From positions 1 to 64,000 of the forward strand of contig CAMCBV010000014.1 of NCBI GenBank assembly GCA_945873125.1: a stretch of 64,000 nucleotides of DNA, given 5' to 3'. The first letter of the stretch is position 1. The number at the start of each line of letters is the position of its first letter. Positions 8,997-18,693 of the stretch are shown here, piece after piece. This DNA is from Prosthecobacter debontii (GTDB taxonomy: Bacteria > Verrucomicrobiota > Verrucomicrobiia > Verrucomicrobiales > Akkermansiaceae). The position numbers and the translations under genes are program-made. The notes beneath the pieces were generated by a model. That model saw nothing but the letters and a program-made list of their open reading frames with translations, did not search any database and was not told the DNA's origin.

Positions 8997-10097
8997 GTGT
9001 CAGAAAACGTCCTGCATTCGCCATTGGAAGCCGCCCACCTTGAGCTTGGGGCAAAACTCATTCCTTTCGGTGGTTGGGCAATGCCGGTGCAATACACTTC
9101 CATTCTTAACGAGCACGCCGCGGTCCGCGAACGTGTCGGCGCCTTCGATATTTCCCACATGGGCCAGGTGTTTGTGACCGGAGAAAATCACAGGGCGTGG
9201 TTGGATCGCCTGCTGACGAACCGGTTTTCCAAGCTCCTTCCCGGTGAAGGTCAATACACGCTGATGCTCAATGAAAAGGGCGGGGTCATTGACGATCTGA
9301 TCGCGTATCGCCTTTCCGCGGATGAAAGCTTGTTGGTGATCAATGCTTCGATGATTCCTGAAGACGTTGCTTGGATGGAAAAACATCTCGAAACGGGTGT
9401 GAACCTGCGTAACGAATCCGATGCATGGGCGGGCATCGCGATCCAAGGCCCCGATGCAGCCACGACGTTTGCGAAACTTTTTCCCAACGAAACCCTACCA
9501 CCGCGCAACGGGATTTCGAAAACCGCAGGTGGCGAGATCATCTGCCGCACGGGTTACACCGGCGAGGACGGCTTCGAGTTTTTCTGTCCCGCTGCGAAGG
9601 GAATTGAGTTCTTCAACGCCTTTATTGCCGCGGGTGCCACGCCCTGCGGACTCGGCGCTCGTGACACCCTGCGCTTGGAAATGTGTTACCCTCTCAATGG
9701 CAACGATCTCTCGCCGGAACACACGCCCATTGAGGCAGGGCTCGGTATTTTCTGTGATCTTGAGAAACCGGATTTCATGGGCCGCGATGTGTTGGCCGCC
9801 CAAAAACAAAACGGCCCCGCATACAAGCTCACCGCCATCGAGGTCACGGAAAAAGGCCCGCCACCGCGTTCGCATTACGCGGTTCTGAACGCAGCGGGAG
9901 AGACCGTCGCGGAGCTTTCCAGCGGCGTGATTTCGCCATCACTCGGCATCGGTATCTGCATGGCTTACCTTCCGGCTGCTTGCGCGAAGCCCGGCACCCC
10001 CCTCAAGATCGATGTTCGGGGTCGGCAATTTGCCGCCCTCACCGTGAAAAAACCCTTTCTTAAATCCACTCAGTCATCCAAAAAAACCTCCGCATGA
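8997..10097 (+). CDS. gcvT: Glycine cleavage system T protein (aminomethyltransferase)
   Basis: LIPFGGWAMPVQY, AAVRERVGAFDISHMGQ, GYTGEDGFEFF, GLGARDTLRLEMCYPLNGND; GTG start inferred in the 8937-10097 ORF. Confidence 0.94.
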   Translation: MSENVLHSPLEAAHLELGAKLIPFGGWAMPVQYTSILNEHAAVRERVGAFDISHMGQVFVTGENHRAWLDRLLTNRFSKLLPGEGQYTLMLNEKGGVIDDLIAYRLSADESLLVINASMIPEDVAWMEKHLETGVNLRNESDAWAGIAIQGPDAATTFAKLFPNETLPPRNGISKTAGGEIICRTGYTGEDGFEFFCPAAKGIEFFNAFIAAGATPCGLGARDTLRLEMCYPLNGNDLSPEHTPIEAGLGIFCDLEKPDFMGRDVLAAQKQNGPAYKLTAIEVTEKGPPPRSHYAVLNAAGETVAELSSGVISPSLGIGICMAYLPAACAKPGTPLKIDVRGRQFAALTVKKPFLKSTQSSKKTSA

Positions 10098-10480
10098 GCG
10101 CTTCCGAAATCCCAGCCGACCTCCTTTTTCAAAATTCCCACGAATGGGCGCGCCTTGATGGCGAAATCGCCACCGTTGGAATCTCCGATCACGCCCAAGC
10201 CGAGCTGACCGATGTGGTGTTCGTTGAGCTTCCGCCCATCGGTAAAACCGTGGATGCGGGAGATCCGACTGCCGTGGTTGAATCCGTCAAAGCAGCTTCC
10301 GATATTTACTCACCGCTCTCCGGTGAGGTGGTCGAGGTCAATCCGGCCGTTGAAGGTGATCCCTCTCTGGTCAACACCGCCCCGTATGGCGAGGGTTGGA
10401 TTTTCAAAATCAGAATCAGCAAGCCCGATCAAGTCGCCGGCCTGCTTTCTCCAAGTGCTTACGGCGCGCTGATTTCCTGA
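10094..10480 (+). CDS. gcvH: Glycine cleavage system H protein
   Basis: VGISDHAQAELTDVVFVELP, lipoyl site VVESVKAASDIYSPLSGEVVEVN. Confidence 0.96.
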   Translation: MSASEIPADLLFQNSHEWARLDGEIATVGISDHAQAELTDVVFVELPPIGKTVDAGDPTAVVESVKAASDIYSPLSGEVVEVNPAVEGDPSLVNTAPYGEGWIFKIRISKPDQVAGLLSPSAYGALIS

Positions 10481-10641
10481 TCGGACCGCGTGACTCTAGT
10501 CGCGCAAGAACGAGACCGCGTTTTTTAAATGGCGACCTCGTATGTGGCATGACTGTTGCGGCCGAAACATTTTCGTCGCTATGTAAAAATGCAGCGTCTC
10601 TCTGCAGGGATAACTTTGAATCTCTCTCATCTCAATAGCAC

Positions 10642-10685
10642 CTCATTCCATGCGGCTGCTTGCGGCGAAGCAGCCCTACCCGTCT
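10642..10685 (-). repeat. Dispersed short palindromic repeat, copy B
   Basis: ctcattccatgcggctgcttgcggcgaagcagccctacccg, reverse orientation of copy A. Confidence 0.75.
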
Positions 10686-10941
10686 ATCCCTTCTCCGTGG
10701 CCTTCGTTTTGAAAAAACCGTAGCCTTTCATAGTTTCCTTTTTCGCGCAGCGCCCTTCCGCGACATGGTCGGGCTTGGCAATCCGTTCAGAAAGAAGCCC
10801 AAGCCATCCTTCTTTTTTCTAAAAACTAACATCATAGAAATCTTAAATATTCACCTCCTACTACTAAATGTGCCGTAGTTTTTGAATTGACGCTACCACA
10901 TCGTGATTTAACCTCGTCTCTGTTGTTTCACGATTTTCCTC

Positions 10942-11433
10942 ATGCGTTGCGTCCAATGTGGTTCCTTAAAGGACAAAGTTCTCGACTCCCGTTCGTCCAA
11001 AGACGGGACGACGATTCGGCGTCGGCGCGAGTGTTTGAAATGCGGATATCGCTACACCACATACGAGCAGATCGAGCGCACAGAACTGCGCGTGGTGAAG
11101 CGCGATGGCACTCGCGAATCGCTGAACCGCGAAAAAATCACCAGTGGCCTGATCAAGGCCTGCGAGAAGCGCCCGGTCTCAATGGAGCGGCTCGACCGCG
11201 CGGTGGAAGAAATTCTAACAGATCTTCACAAGGACCACCTCAGCGAGGTCCCCTCGGCATCGATTGGAGCGAAGGTGATGGACAAGCTTCACGAGATCGA
11301 TCCCGTGGCGTATGTGCGTTACGTTTCGGTTTACCGTCAGTTCGAAAACGTGAACGAATTCATCGCCGAGATCCAATCGCTCTCCCGCCGCGCCGCGCGC
11401 GACACCTTCCAACGCCGCTTGTTCAAAGAATGA
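10942..11433 (+). CDS. nrdR: Transcriptional repressor NrdR
   Basis: MRCVQCGSLKDKVLDSR...RRRRECLKCGYRYTTYE zinc ribbon followed by ATP-cone. Confidence 0.96.
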   Translation: MRCVQCGSLKDKVLDSRSSKDGTTIRRRRECLKCGYRYTTYEQIERTELRVVKRDGTRESLNREKITSGLIKACEKRPVSMERLDRAVEEILTDLHKDHLSEVPSASIGAKVMDKLHEIDPVAYVRYVSVYRQFENVNEFIAEIQSLSRRAARDTFQRRLFKE

Positions 11434-11481
11434 TGCGTCGTTCAACTCATTTGGAAATCAACATTTCCGTATAAAACTTTT

Positions 11482-12048
11482 GTGATCGCTTTCCTCAACC
11501 AACGCCCCGCGATTCAGATCGGCTCCTATCAGGTGCTCGATTATGATACCGATTGGCTGGAAGACGCGATCATGCGCGCGGCAAAAGCCGCCGATCTTGA
11601 GAATTTTCCGATGGCCCAGGAAATTCGCTACGGGGTGGAGTTGTATTTGGAGAGCAAATGTTCACTGCGATTGTTGCATCTCGAGGATCTGTTTGATCGC
11701 ATGCGCAAGATGTTGGTGAAAATTGGCTGCGCGCCGATCGCCGACAAGCTCCAACCACTGGCTCCTTTGGTCACGGTCTCACTTGTCAAAACGGCGACAT
11801 CGGCGGGTAACGGCTTCGAGCTCGCCTTTTTCGAGACTCTGCGAGTTGAAATCGCCGAGCTTCGTCAAGCTGGTGCCGAAAAAGTTCATTTCACCGGCCT
11901 ACGCGAAAGCACACGCATCCTTCGCGGAGATTCGAAATGGAACAAACATTGCGATGCGTTGTTGGAAGAAATCCGGATCTTCTTGGCGGCCTGTGATAAG
12001 GACTCGGAAGAGTTTTCGAGCAGCCTTTCGCTGAGCGTTGAGGGATGA
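11482..12048 (+). CDS. Hypothetical protein (GTG start)
   Basis: Long ORF directly downstream of nrdR on same strand; no family recognised. Confidence 0.55.
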   Translation: MIAFLNQRPAIQIGSYQVLDYDTDWLEDAIMRAAKAADLENFPMAQEIRYGVELYLESKCSLRLLHLEDLFDRMRKMLVKIGCAPIADKLQPLAPLVTVSLVKTATSAGNGFELAFFETLRVEIAELRQAGAEKVHFTGLRESTRILRGDSKWNKHCDALLEEIRIFLAACDKDSEEFSSSLSLSVEG

Positions 12049-12119
12049 TGAATTGCTCCAAATAGGCTTCCGGCATTTTTAAAACGGAGAGAGGAGGCAA
12101 GGGATAACACGGAGGTAAG

Positions 12120-12162
12120 TGATGGTAGGGCTGCTTTGATACAAGCATCCGCCTGGAATGAG
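12120..12162 (+). repeat. Dispersed short palindromic repeat, copy C
   Basis: tgatggtagggctgctttgatacaagcatccgcctggaatgag; shares upstream acacggaggt with copy A. Confidence 0.8.
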
Positions 12163-12167
12163 GGGGA

Positions 12168-12350
12168 TTATGGAAAATGGAGCACGCTCAGGACTTTCGT
12201 GAAATTATGCTCCGTGGCCGGCTCAAGTGAAGTCCACGAAGTCTCATAATCGCCAAGTAGTTTTTCAACCACCTCCGGATGACCCGCCGCGATGTCGTTC
12301 TTTTGCCCGGGATCGGCCTTGATGTCATTGAGCTCCTTACCCTCCATCAA
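12168..12350 (-). pseudogene. C-terminal remnant of a sulfatase
   Basis: KELNDIKADPGQKNDIAAGHPEVVEKLLGDYETSW matches the conserved sulfatase C-terminal 'ELYD(I/L)KADPGE..N(V/I)A..HPEVV..L' segment; rest absent. Confidence 0.7.
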
Positions 12351-12880
12351 AAGAGAAATCTCTTATCCAGAAACTCCAATAGCTCACGGCGAGTGGGAAA
12401 TCCGTGTTTCGCGGGGCTGGCAGGATGGGGGAGATGAGTCCAATCAGCGTTGAAGCTGCAGGCATGAAGTTTTCTTATGGGGATGCCGAGTGCGACGGCA
12501 TCGGCGAGAAATTCATCTTCATCATCGGAATTGGCGGAGATCAAAGCATCGGCCCAATCGAGGATTGGCAGGAAAGGTTGAGGCGTGAGGTAGGTGGCGA
12601 GTGTGACACTCAGCAGGTTTTTCCGAAGCTTGGAGGTTTCTGATTCGGGTTCGTCTGGAAAAGGCTCTTCGTTTGGCAAAAACACGATGGTTGGAACGCG
12701 GAGCTCGATGCAGGTTCGTAAGAAAGTGAGCTCGGTAAGCGTGTTCGCGCCCGACAAGGCCACCATGTTTGATCCCAGCAAAATTCTCGCCGCCTCGAGT
12801 TCGGAACGGATGGTTTGAGCGAAAGCTGGGGCATCGCTCACCTCGACGCTCGCGGCGAAACCGAGTAATTTTACGGACAT
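12347..12880 (-). CDS. Hypothetical protein
   Basis: ORF of 177 aa between ppk2 and sulfatase remnant; no confident family. Confidence 0.55.
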   Translation of the reverse strand: MSVKLLGFAASVEVSDAPAFAQTIRSELEAARILLGSNMVALSGANTLTELTFLRTCIELRVPTIVFLPNEEPFPDEPESETSKLRKNLLSVTLATYLTPQPFLPILDWADALISANSDDEDEFLADAVALGIPIRKLHACSFNADWTHLPHPASPAKHGFPTRRELLEFLDKRFLF

Positions 12881-12881
12881 C

Positions 12882-13709
12882 TCAATCTTCCACCACGATT
12901 TTAGATGGGTCCCAATCGACCTTCGGAAGCTTCATGTTCAGTTTTTTCATGGTATCGACCATGATCCTGGCGACACATAGATTGCGATACCATTTGCGAT
13001 TTGCAGGGACAACATACCATGGCGCGTGCCCCGTGGAGGTTTTGGAGAGCAGATCCTCGTAGGTTCTCATGAAATCGTTCCAAAGCACCCTGTCTTTCAG
13101 ATCATCAGGATTGAATTTCCAATGCTTGTCTGGGTTTTCAAGCCTCGAGACAATCCGGCGTTTCTGCTCATCTTTGGAAATGTGCAGGTAGATTTTCACG
13201 ATCGTCGTGCCTTCCTCGGCGAGCATACGCTCGAAATCCACGATATGGTTGTAACGTTGTTTCCAGACTTTTTCAGGGAACAATTTTTTCACCTTCACCG
13301 CGATGACGTCTTCGTAGTGGCTGCGATTGAAAATCACCATCTCTCCATTGCGCGGAACTTTGTTGTGCACCCGCCAAAGGAAATCACGTGCCAGTTCTTC
13401 CTCGGTGGGCTTTTTGAACGATCGGACGTGAATGCCTTGCGGGTCGATTCTTGAAAAAACGTGCTTCACACAGCCGTCTTTACCCCCGGTATCCATCGCC
13501 TGAAGAACCAATAAAATCCGATGTTTGTTCTGCGCGTAGAGCACTTTTTGAAGCTCTTGCAGTTCATCTTGAAGTTTATCAAAAGCTTTAGCGCTATCGT
13601 CTTTTCCGCCAATCTGGAAAAGCGCGCGTTCATCCGAATCGATCTTCATGAGATCAACTTTCGCACCCGGTTTTACCAAGTATCGTTCCAAAGCTCCGCT
13701 AACTGGCAT
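12882..13709 (-). CDS. ppk2: Polyphosphate kinase 2 family protein
   Basis: LQAMDTGGKDGCVKHVFSRIDPQGIHVRSFKKPTEEELARDFLWR, FNRSHYEDVI. Confidence 0.94.
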   Translation of the reverse strand: MPVSGALERYLVKPGAKVDLMKIDSDERALFQIGGKDDSAKAFDKLQDELQELQKVLYAQNKHRILLVLQAMDTGGKDGCVKHVFSRIDPQGIHVRSFKKPTEEELARDFLWRVHNKVPRNGEMVIFNRSHYEDVIAVKVKKLFPEKVWKQRYNHIVDFERMLAEEGTTIVKIYLHISKDEQKRRIVSRLENPDKHWKFNPDDLKDRVLWNDFMRTYEDLLSKTSTGHAPWYVVPANRKWYRNLCVARIMVDTMKKLNMKLPKVDWDPSKIVVED

Positions 13710-13818
13710 GCTTGTTTATCCCTCCATGAAATCGATGTGACAAGCTTCGTCTCAATATTAGTCGAACCTGTCACACATTCGGCATTGTAAAAAAAGCCAA
13801 TCGTATTTGATATCGGGC

Positions 13819-15381
13819 ATGGCACTCGCACGGAAAAAACGTTCACTTCCTTCGGTTGACCAAGCGACGTTACTGACGGCGCTTCATATCGGAGCCAGTT
13901 CGGTTTCCATGATGATCGCTGAACGCACCGCAGACGGCACGCTGTTACCCATCGATTTTCTCGAACAACCCGCTCCTCTCGCCCACGATGTCTTCGGCGG
14001 AAATGTGGTCTCGAACGCGACCACGGAGCGCATCGTGTCCATCATCCGAGGTTATCAGAAATCACTCTCGGAGCTCGGGCTTGATCCTCACAATTTCAGC
14101 CGTGCCGTCGCAACCAACGTGTTGCATGAAGCTACCAATCACGAAGCGGTCCTGAATCGCATCCGCATCGCGTGCGGGTTGCCGGTTTCGATGATTGATG
14201 ACGGAGAGATGACCCGTCTGATTTACCTCAAAACGCGGCGGCGGATTCAACACCTTCCTGCGATGAAACAGCGTACCGCACTGGTTGTGCACGTGGGTCC
14301 GGGAAATACTCGCGCTTTGCTTTTTCAAGAAGGCTTGATCACGCGTTACACGAGCTACCGGATGGGAACGCACCGAACCCGCGAGGCTGTGGAGGCATCG
14401 CTCGCCGAGGGGCCGACCTTGCTGCGGGTCATTCGCGAACATGCTTCAGGAAATCTCTCGCAGTTACGTCATGACTACTCGGATGTCACGATCGAGGGTC
14501 TTGTATTGATCGGATATGAAATCCAATCCGTCGCGAGTTTCGTCACCAAAAGCAACGAGGCCTGTTCGTTAAAAAAACTGCGATCTTTCACTAGCGAAAC
14601 CGCGGCGCTTACCGATCTCGAGGCGGTGAAGCGTTTCCAGCTCGATTACCAAACCGCAGAGGCCTTGATTCCGGCGCTGGAGATCAACTTAGCGATTGCG
14701 GAAACGCTGGCTCTCAAAGAAGTCCATATCCCCGTGAGTGAATACGAACAGGGCTTGCTTCACGATCTTCTCGTTTCACGCGGGCTTACCGATACATTTG
14801 CCGCCGAGGTGCTGCGTTCCGCCAGAATTTTGGCAGACCGCTACCAATCCGATCCAGGCCACGGCGAGCACGTCGCGAAAATATGCGAGCACTTCGTCGC
14901 TGATCTCCAAGATCTCCATCAGCTCAACGAGCACGATTTATTGTTACTGAAAGTCGCTGCCATTCTACATGAGGTCGGCACTTATGTCAGTCCGCGCACC
15001 CATCACAAGCACTCGGAATACATCATCATGAATTCTGAAATTTTCGGATTGGATCGGCTGGATATCACGATCGTTGCCTTGGTCTCGCGATATCATCGCC
15101 ATTCCGTTCCGCGCCTGGATCATCCCTCCTATGCTGCGCTCAGTGTGGAGGATCGAATTCGTGTTTGCAAACTTGCTGCGATTCTCCGTGTGGCGGATGC
15201 GCTAGAGCGCACGCACATTCAGCGGGTTTCCAAAATCGAGGTCACCCGCACGTCGAGTAAACTGCACATCCGCCTACCAGGTCTTGAAGATGCCGCAATT
15301 GAACGCCTTGCCATGAGCTCGAAGGCCGATCTCTTCGAGCAAGTTTTCGGTCTCACCGTTATCATTGATGAGGATAACTGA
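13819..15381 (+). CDS. Ppx/GppA-like exopolyphosphatase with C-terminal HD-like domain
   Basis: ASKHA fold pattern at N-terminus, HD-like helix LHEVGTYVSPRTHHKHSEYIIMNSEIFG, ILRVADALERTH; ATG 13819 preferred over TTG 13807. Confidence 0.85.
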   Translation: MALARKKRSLPSVDQATLLTALHIGASSVSMMIAERTADGTLLPIDFLEQPAPLAHDVFGGNVVSNATTERIVSIIRGYQKSLSELGLDPHNFSRAVATNVLHEATNHEAVLNRIRIACGLPVSMIDDGEMTRLIYLKTRRRIQHLPAMKQRTALVVHVGPGNTRALLFQEGLITRYTSYRMGTHRTREAVEASLAEGPTLLRVIREHASGNLSQLRHDYSDVTIEGLVLIGYEIQSVASFVTKSNEACSLKKLRSFTSETAALTDLEAVKRFQLDYQTAEALIPALEINLAIAETLALKEVHIPVSEYEQGLLHDLLVSRGLTDTFAAEVLRSARILADRYQSDPGHGEHVAKICEHFVADLQDLHQLNEHDLLLLKVAAILHEVGTYVSPRTHHKHSEYIIMNSEIFGLDRLDITIVALVSRYHRHSVPRLDHPSYAALSVEDRIRVCKLAAILRVADALERTHIQRVSKIEVTRTSSKLHIRLPGLEDAAIERLAMSSKADLFEQVFGLTVIIDEDN

Positions 15382-15426
15382 CCGGGGCCGACGATGTTCT
15401 TCTTTAGAATTTAAAATTTCTCTCTC

Positions 15427-17517
15427 ATGACCGAATACCACAACCGCGAACTTTCCTGGCTAGAATTCAACCAGCGTGTCCTTGATCAAGCATTCAAAGA
15501 GTCGATGCCACTTTTGGAGCGTGTGAAATTTCTCGCCATCACCGCATCGAACCTCGATGAGTTTTTTCAAGTCCGAGTTGGATCTTTGATGCTTCAAAAA
15601 CGCAGCGGCCGGAAAACCCGCGACAATTCGGGCTATACTCCGCTTCGGAATCTTAGCGCCATTCGCGAACGGGTGCTCAAAATGAATGCGGATCAGTATC
15701 AGCTCCTCACTCAAACCCTGCTTCCAAGGCTGGCGGAAAAGGGAATCGTCATGCTTTCCGCCGAGCAACTCAGCGCTGCGCAACGTGCTCAAACAGCTGC
15801 GATTTTTGAAGACAACATCTCTCCGCTGCTCACGCCTCTGGCGGTCGATCCCAACTCGCCGCCGCCCAATGTTCCAGCGCTTCATCTTGTGCTGGCCTGC
15901 CGTTTGAACGATCCCGCAGACGGATCCTCGCGTCACGTGTTGATTCCGATTCATGAAAATTTACCTCGCCGCATTTCGGTTCAGACAGAGGACGGAAATC
16001 ACGCGTTCATTCTCATTGAGGATCTTGTGGCCTCGCATGCGTATCAATTGTTTCCGGGAGAAACCGTTGCCGCCAGCACGGCATTTCGTGTGACCCGAAA
16101 TGGCGATATCGCTGTAGATGAGGAAGATGCCACGGATCTCGCCGATGAAATGGAAGACGTTCTCACCGCGCGTCGTTTCGCCGATACCGTCCGCCTTGAA
16201 ATGCGGGCCGACGCGCCGCGTGATCTTACATTGATGATTCGCTCGGTGACTTCATCGACCCAGCATGAAATCTACCGTCATGATGGTCCGCTGGGTTTGG
16301 CCTCGTTCATGGAACTGGCGTTCCTCCCAGATTTCGATCACCTCCGTGATGAAGAATGGTCAGCTCAGAACAGCCCGTCAATCACGCCGGGAGTTTCCAT
16401 GTTTGAAACGATTGCCGCGAATGATCTTCTTCTTTTCCATCCATATGAATCCTTCGATCCGGTGATCCATCTCATTGAAGAGGCGGCTGTGGATCCGGAT
16501 GTGATCGCCATCAAGCAGATCCTTTATCGCACGGCCCGCCAATCGCGTATCATGGACGCGCTCATCAAAGCTGCGGAGAACGGCAAACATGTGACCGCCT
16601 TGGTTGAACTGAAAGCCCGCTTCGACGAAGCTCGGAATCTCACCCGCGCGGATGAACTGCAACGCGCCGGAGCCCAAATTGTTTACGGGGTTAAAAATCT
16701 CAAAACTCACGCGAAAATTTGCCTCATTGTCCGCCGCGAATCCGGGCGTCTGCGCCGTTATGTGCATCTCGGTACGGGAAATTATAACGAAACGACTTCT
16801 CGGCTTTACACGGATCTTTCCTATTTCACCTGCAAATCCGAATACGGAAACGACGCCTCATTGCTGTTCAATGCGGTGACGGGTCGTTCAAAACTGCTTC
16901 GCTTCCAACGCCTCGTTCCCGCACCATCCGCGATGAAGCCGAGGTTGCTTGATTTTATTGCCGGAGAAACCGAACGCGCGAAACAAGGACTGCCTGCAAA
17001 AATCATGGCGAAAACCAATTCGCTTCAAGATTCAGACATCATTGCCGCGCTCTACGCCGCTTCACAAGCCGGCGTAGAAGTTCAACTCAATGTCCGGGGC
17101 ATTTGCTGCCTCATTCCTGGTAAGAAATTCTCCAAGAACATCGAGGTCGTGTCCGTGATCGATCGCTTCCTCGAACATGCGCGCGTGTTTTATTTCCACC
17201 AAGGAGGCGAACCCGAAGTGTTCATCGCCTCGGCGGATTGGATGACTCGTAACCTTGAAAAACGCGTGGAACTGATGATCCCGATTGAGGACAAAACCAT
17301 CAAGCGTCGGCTTATTAAAATTCTCGAAACCTATTTCAAAGATAATCAAAACGCCTACCGCATCCAACCCGATGGCACTTCAAAACCCATCATCGCAAAG
17401 AAAGGCGAAAAGCCGTTCCGCGCCCAAGAGTATTTTCACTCCCAAGCCAAGCGCGCAGCCAAAGCAAGGGAACACGAGCGCTCCATGACCTTCGAGCCCC
17501 ACGTGCCGCAAGATTAA
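15427..17517 (+). CDS. ppk1: Polyphosphate kinase 1
   Basis: NRELSWLEFNQRVLDQA, FHPYESFDPVIHLIEEAAVDPDVIAIKQILYRTA, KICLIVRRE, HLGTGNYNETTSRLYTD, SADWMTRNLEKRVELM. Confidence 0.97.
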   Translation: MTEYHNRELSWLEFNQRVLDQAFKESMPLLERVKFLAITASNLDEFFQVRVGSLMLQKRSGRKTRDNSGYTPLRNLSAIRERVLKMNADQYQLLTQTLLPRLAEKGIVMLSAEQLSAAQRAQTAAIFEDNISPLLTPLAVDPNSPPPNVPALHLVLACRLNDPADGSSRHVLIPIHENLPRRISVQTEDGNHAFILIEDLVASHAYQLFPGETVAASTAFRVTRNGDIAVDEEDATDLADEMEDVLTARRFADTVRLEMRADAPRDLTLMIRSVTSSTQHEIYRHDGPLGLASFMELAFLPDFDHLRDEEWSAQNSPSITPGVSMFETIAANDLLLFHPYESFDPVIHLIEEAAVDPDVIAIKQILYRTARQSRIMDALIKAAENGKHVTALVELKARFDEARNLTRADELQRAGAQIVYGVKNLKTHAKICLIVRRESGRLRRYVHLGTGNYNETTSRLYTDLSYFTCKSEYGNDASLLFNAVTGRSKLLRFQRLVPAPSAMKPRLLDFIAGETERAKQGLPAKIMAKTNSLQDSDIIAALYAASQAGVEVQLNVRGICCLIPGKKFSKNIEVVSVIDRFLEHARVFYFHQGGEPEVFIASADWMTRNLEKRVELMIPIEDKTIKRRLIKILETYFKDNQNAYRIQPDGTSKPIIAKKGEKPFRAQEYFHSQAKRAAKAREHERSMTFEPHVPQD

Positions 17518-17524
17518 TATGGCG

Positions 17525-17548
17525 GCGGCGATCTTCGGTCGCCGTTTT
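17525..17548 (+). terminator. Putative intrinsic terminator downstream of ppk1
   Basis: ggcgatcttcggtcgccgtttt; UUCG loop, short T run. Confidence 0.65.
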
Positions 17549-17619
17549 AATGTATCCGGTAAATGACTCGCGCCCGCTGATAAGTCTAACATATTACATG
17601 CTTCTGATATCTCCTCATC

Positions 17620-18540
17620 ATGATCCGAATTTTATCTTTTTTATCTGTTGTTCTTCTCTTTGTGATTTCGGTGGCAAGCGCCTCTGAGAAGCTGTTAGAA
17701 GGTAAAAAAACCATCCTCATTCTTGGGGACAGCATCACTCAGGCGGGGGATTATGTGATGAATTTCGATGCTTGGCTGGTGAAGAAATATCCCGCGCGCC
17801 GCTTTGTCGTCATCAATGCGGGAGTCGGCAGCGAAACAGTTTCAGGGCTCAGCGAGGAAAATCACGCTGGCGGCCGTTTTCCAAGACCTGACTTGCATGA
17901 GAGATTGGACCGGGTTCTCGCAAAAACGAAACCGGATCTTATCATCGCCTGTTACGGGATGAACTGCGGGATTTATAAGGAGCTGGACGAAGAGAGAAGC
18001 GCACGCTTCCGCGACGGCCTTATCCGCCTGCGTGCCGCCGCCAAAACATGCAACGCGGAGATCGTGCATGTGACGCCACCGATTTTCGATAACCATGGCA
18101 AGCCGGGCTTCGATTATGACAGCGTGTTAAGTGCTTATTCCGAATGGATGGTGAAACAGCGCGACAAGGGTTGGCATGTTGTCGATCTTCACTCCGAGAT
18201 GCGCGCAAAAATCGAGCAAGCGAAAGCAAGCGATCCGAAATTCACCGTGCAAAAGGATGGGGTCCACCCGGACGGCGCGGGTCATTGGATGATGGCGCAA
18301 TCATTGATCTCTTTTTTTGGGGATCCGACATCGGCTCGTCTGGCTTCTGCGAATGAATGGCTCGACAGCGCGAGACTCGCTGCGATCAAACAAAGAATGC
18401 AACTCTACCAGAAGGCCATTCACGCGGAAACCAAACCGCTACGCCCCGGGATTCCACAGGGAGGAACTCTCGAGCTTGCGGCAACGGAAGCAAAGAAGCT
18501 CGAAGATCTCATTCATATAGGCGAGCAGAAGAACCCATAA
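17620..18540 (+). CDS. SGNH/GDSL-type hydrolase, secreted
   Basis: ILILGDSITQAGDY block I, VINAGVGSETVSGL, DGVHPDGAGHWMMAQ block V. Confidence 0.88.
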   Translation: MIRILSFLSVVLLFVISVASASEKLLEGKKTILILGDSITQAGDYVMNFDAWLVKKYPARRFVVINAGVGSETVSGLSEENHAGGRFPRPDLHERLDRVLAKTKPDLIIACYGMNCGIYKELDEERSARFRDGLIRLRAAAKTCNAEIVHVTPPIFDNHGKPGFDYDSVLSAYSEWMVKQRDKGWHVVDLHSEMRAKIEQAKASDPKFTVQKDGVHPDGAGHWMMAQSLISFFGDPTSARLASANEWLDSARLAAIKQRMQLYQKAIHAETKPLRPGIPQGGTLELAATEAKKLEDLIHIGEQKNP

Positions 18541-18693
18541 CCGCGTCTGAGCAACGGCTTTTCACACGCACTTTTATAAGAAAAGAAAGAGCGATCCGCT
18601 TTAGGATTTTTTGCTTCATGCCTGCCATGGGATGCATTAACCTATCTCTTTCCGGCTGAGAGTGGTATCTATCCAACTCTTTTTCCTCTTCTT

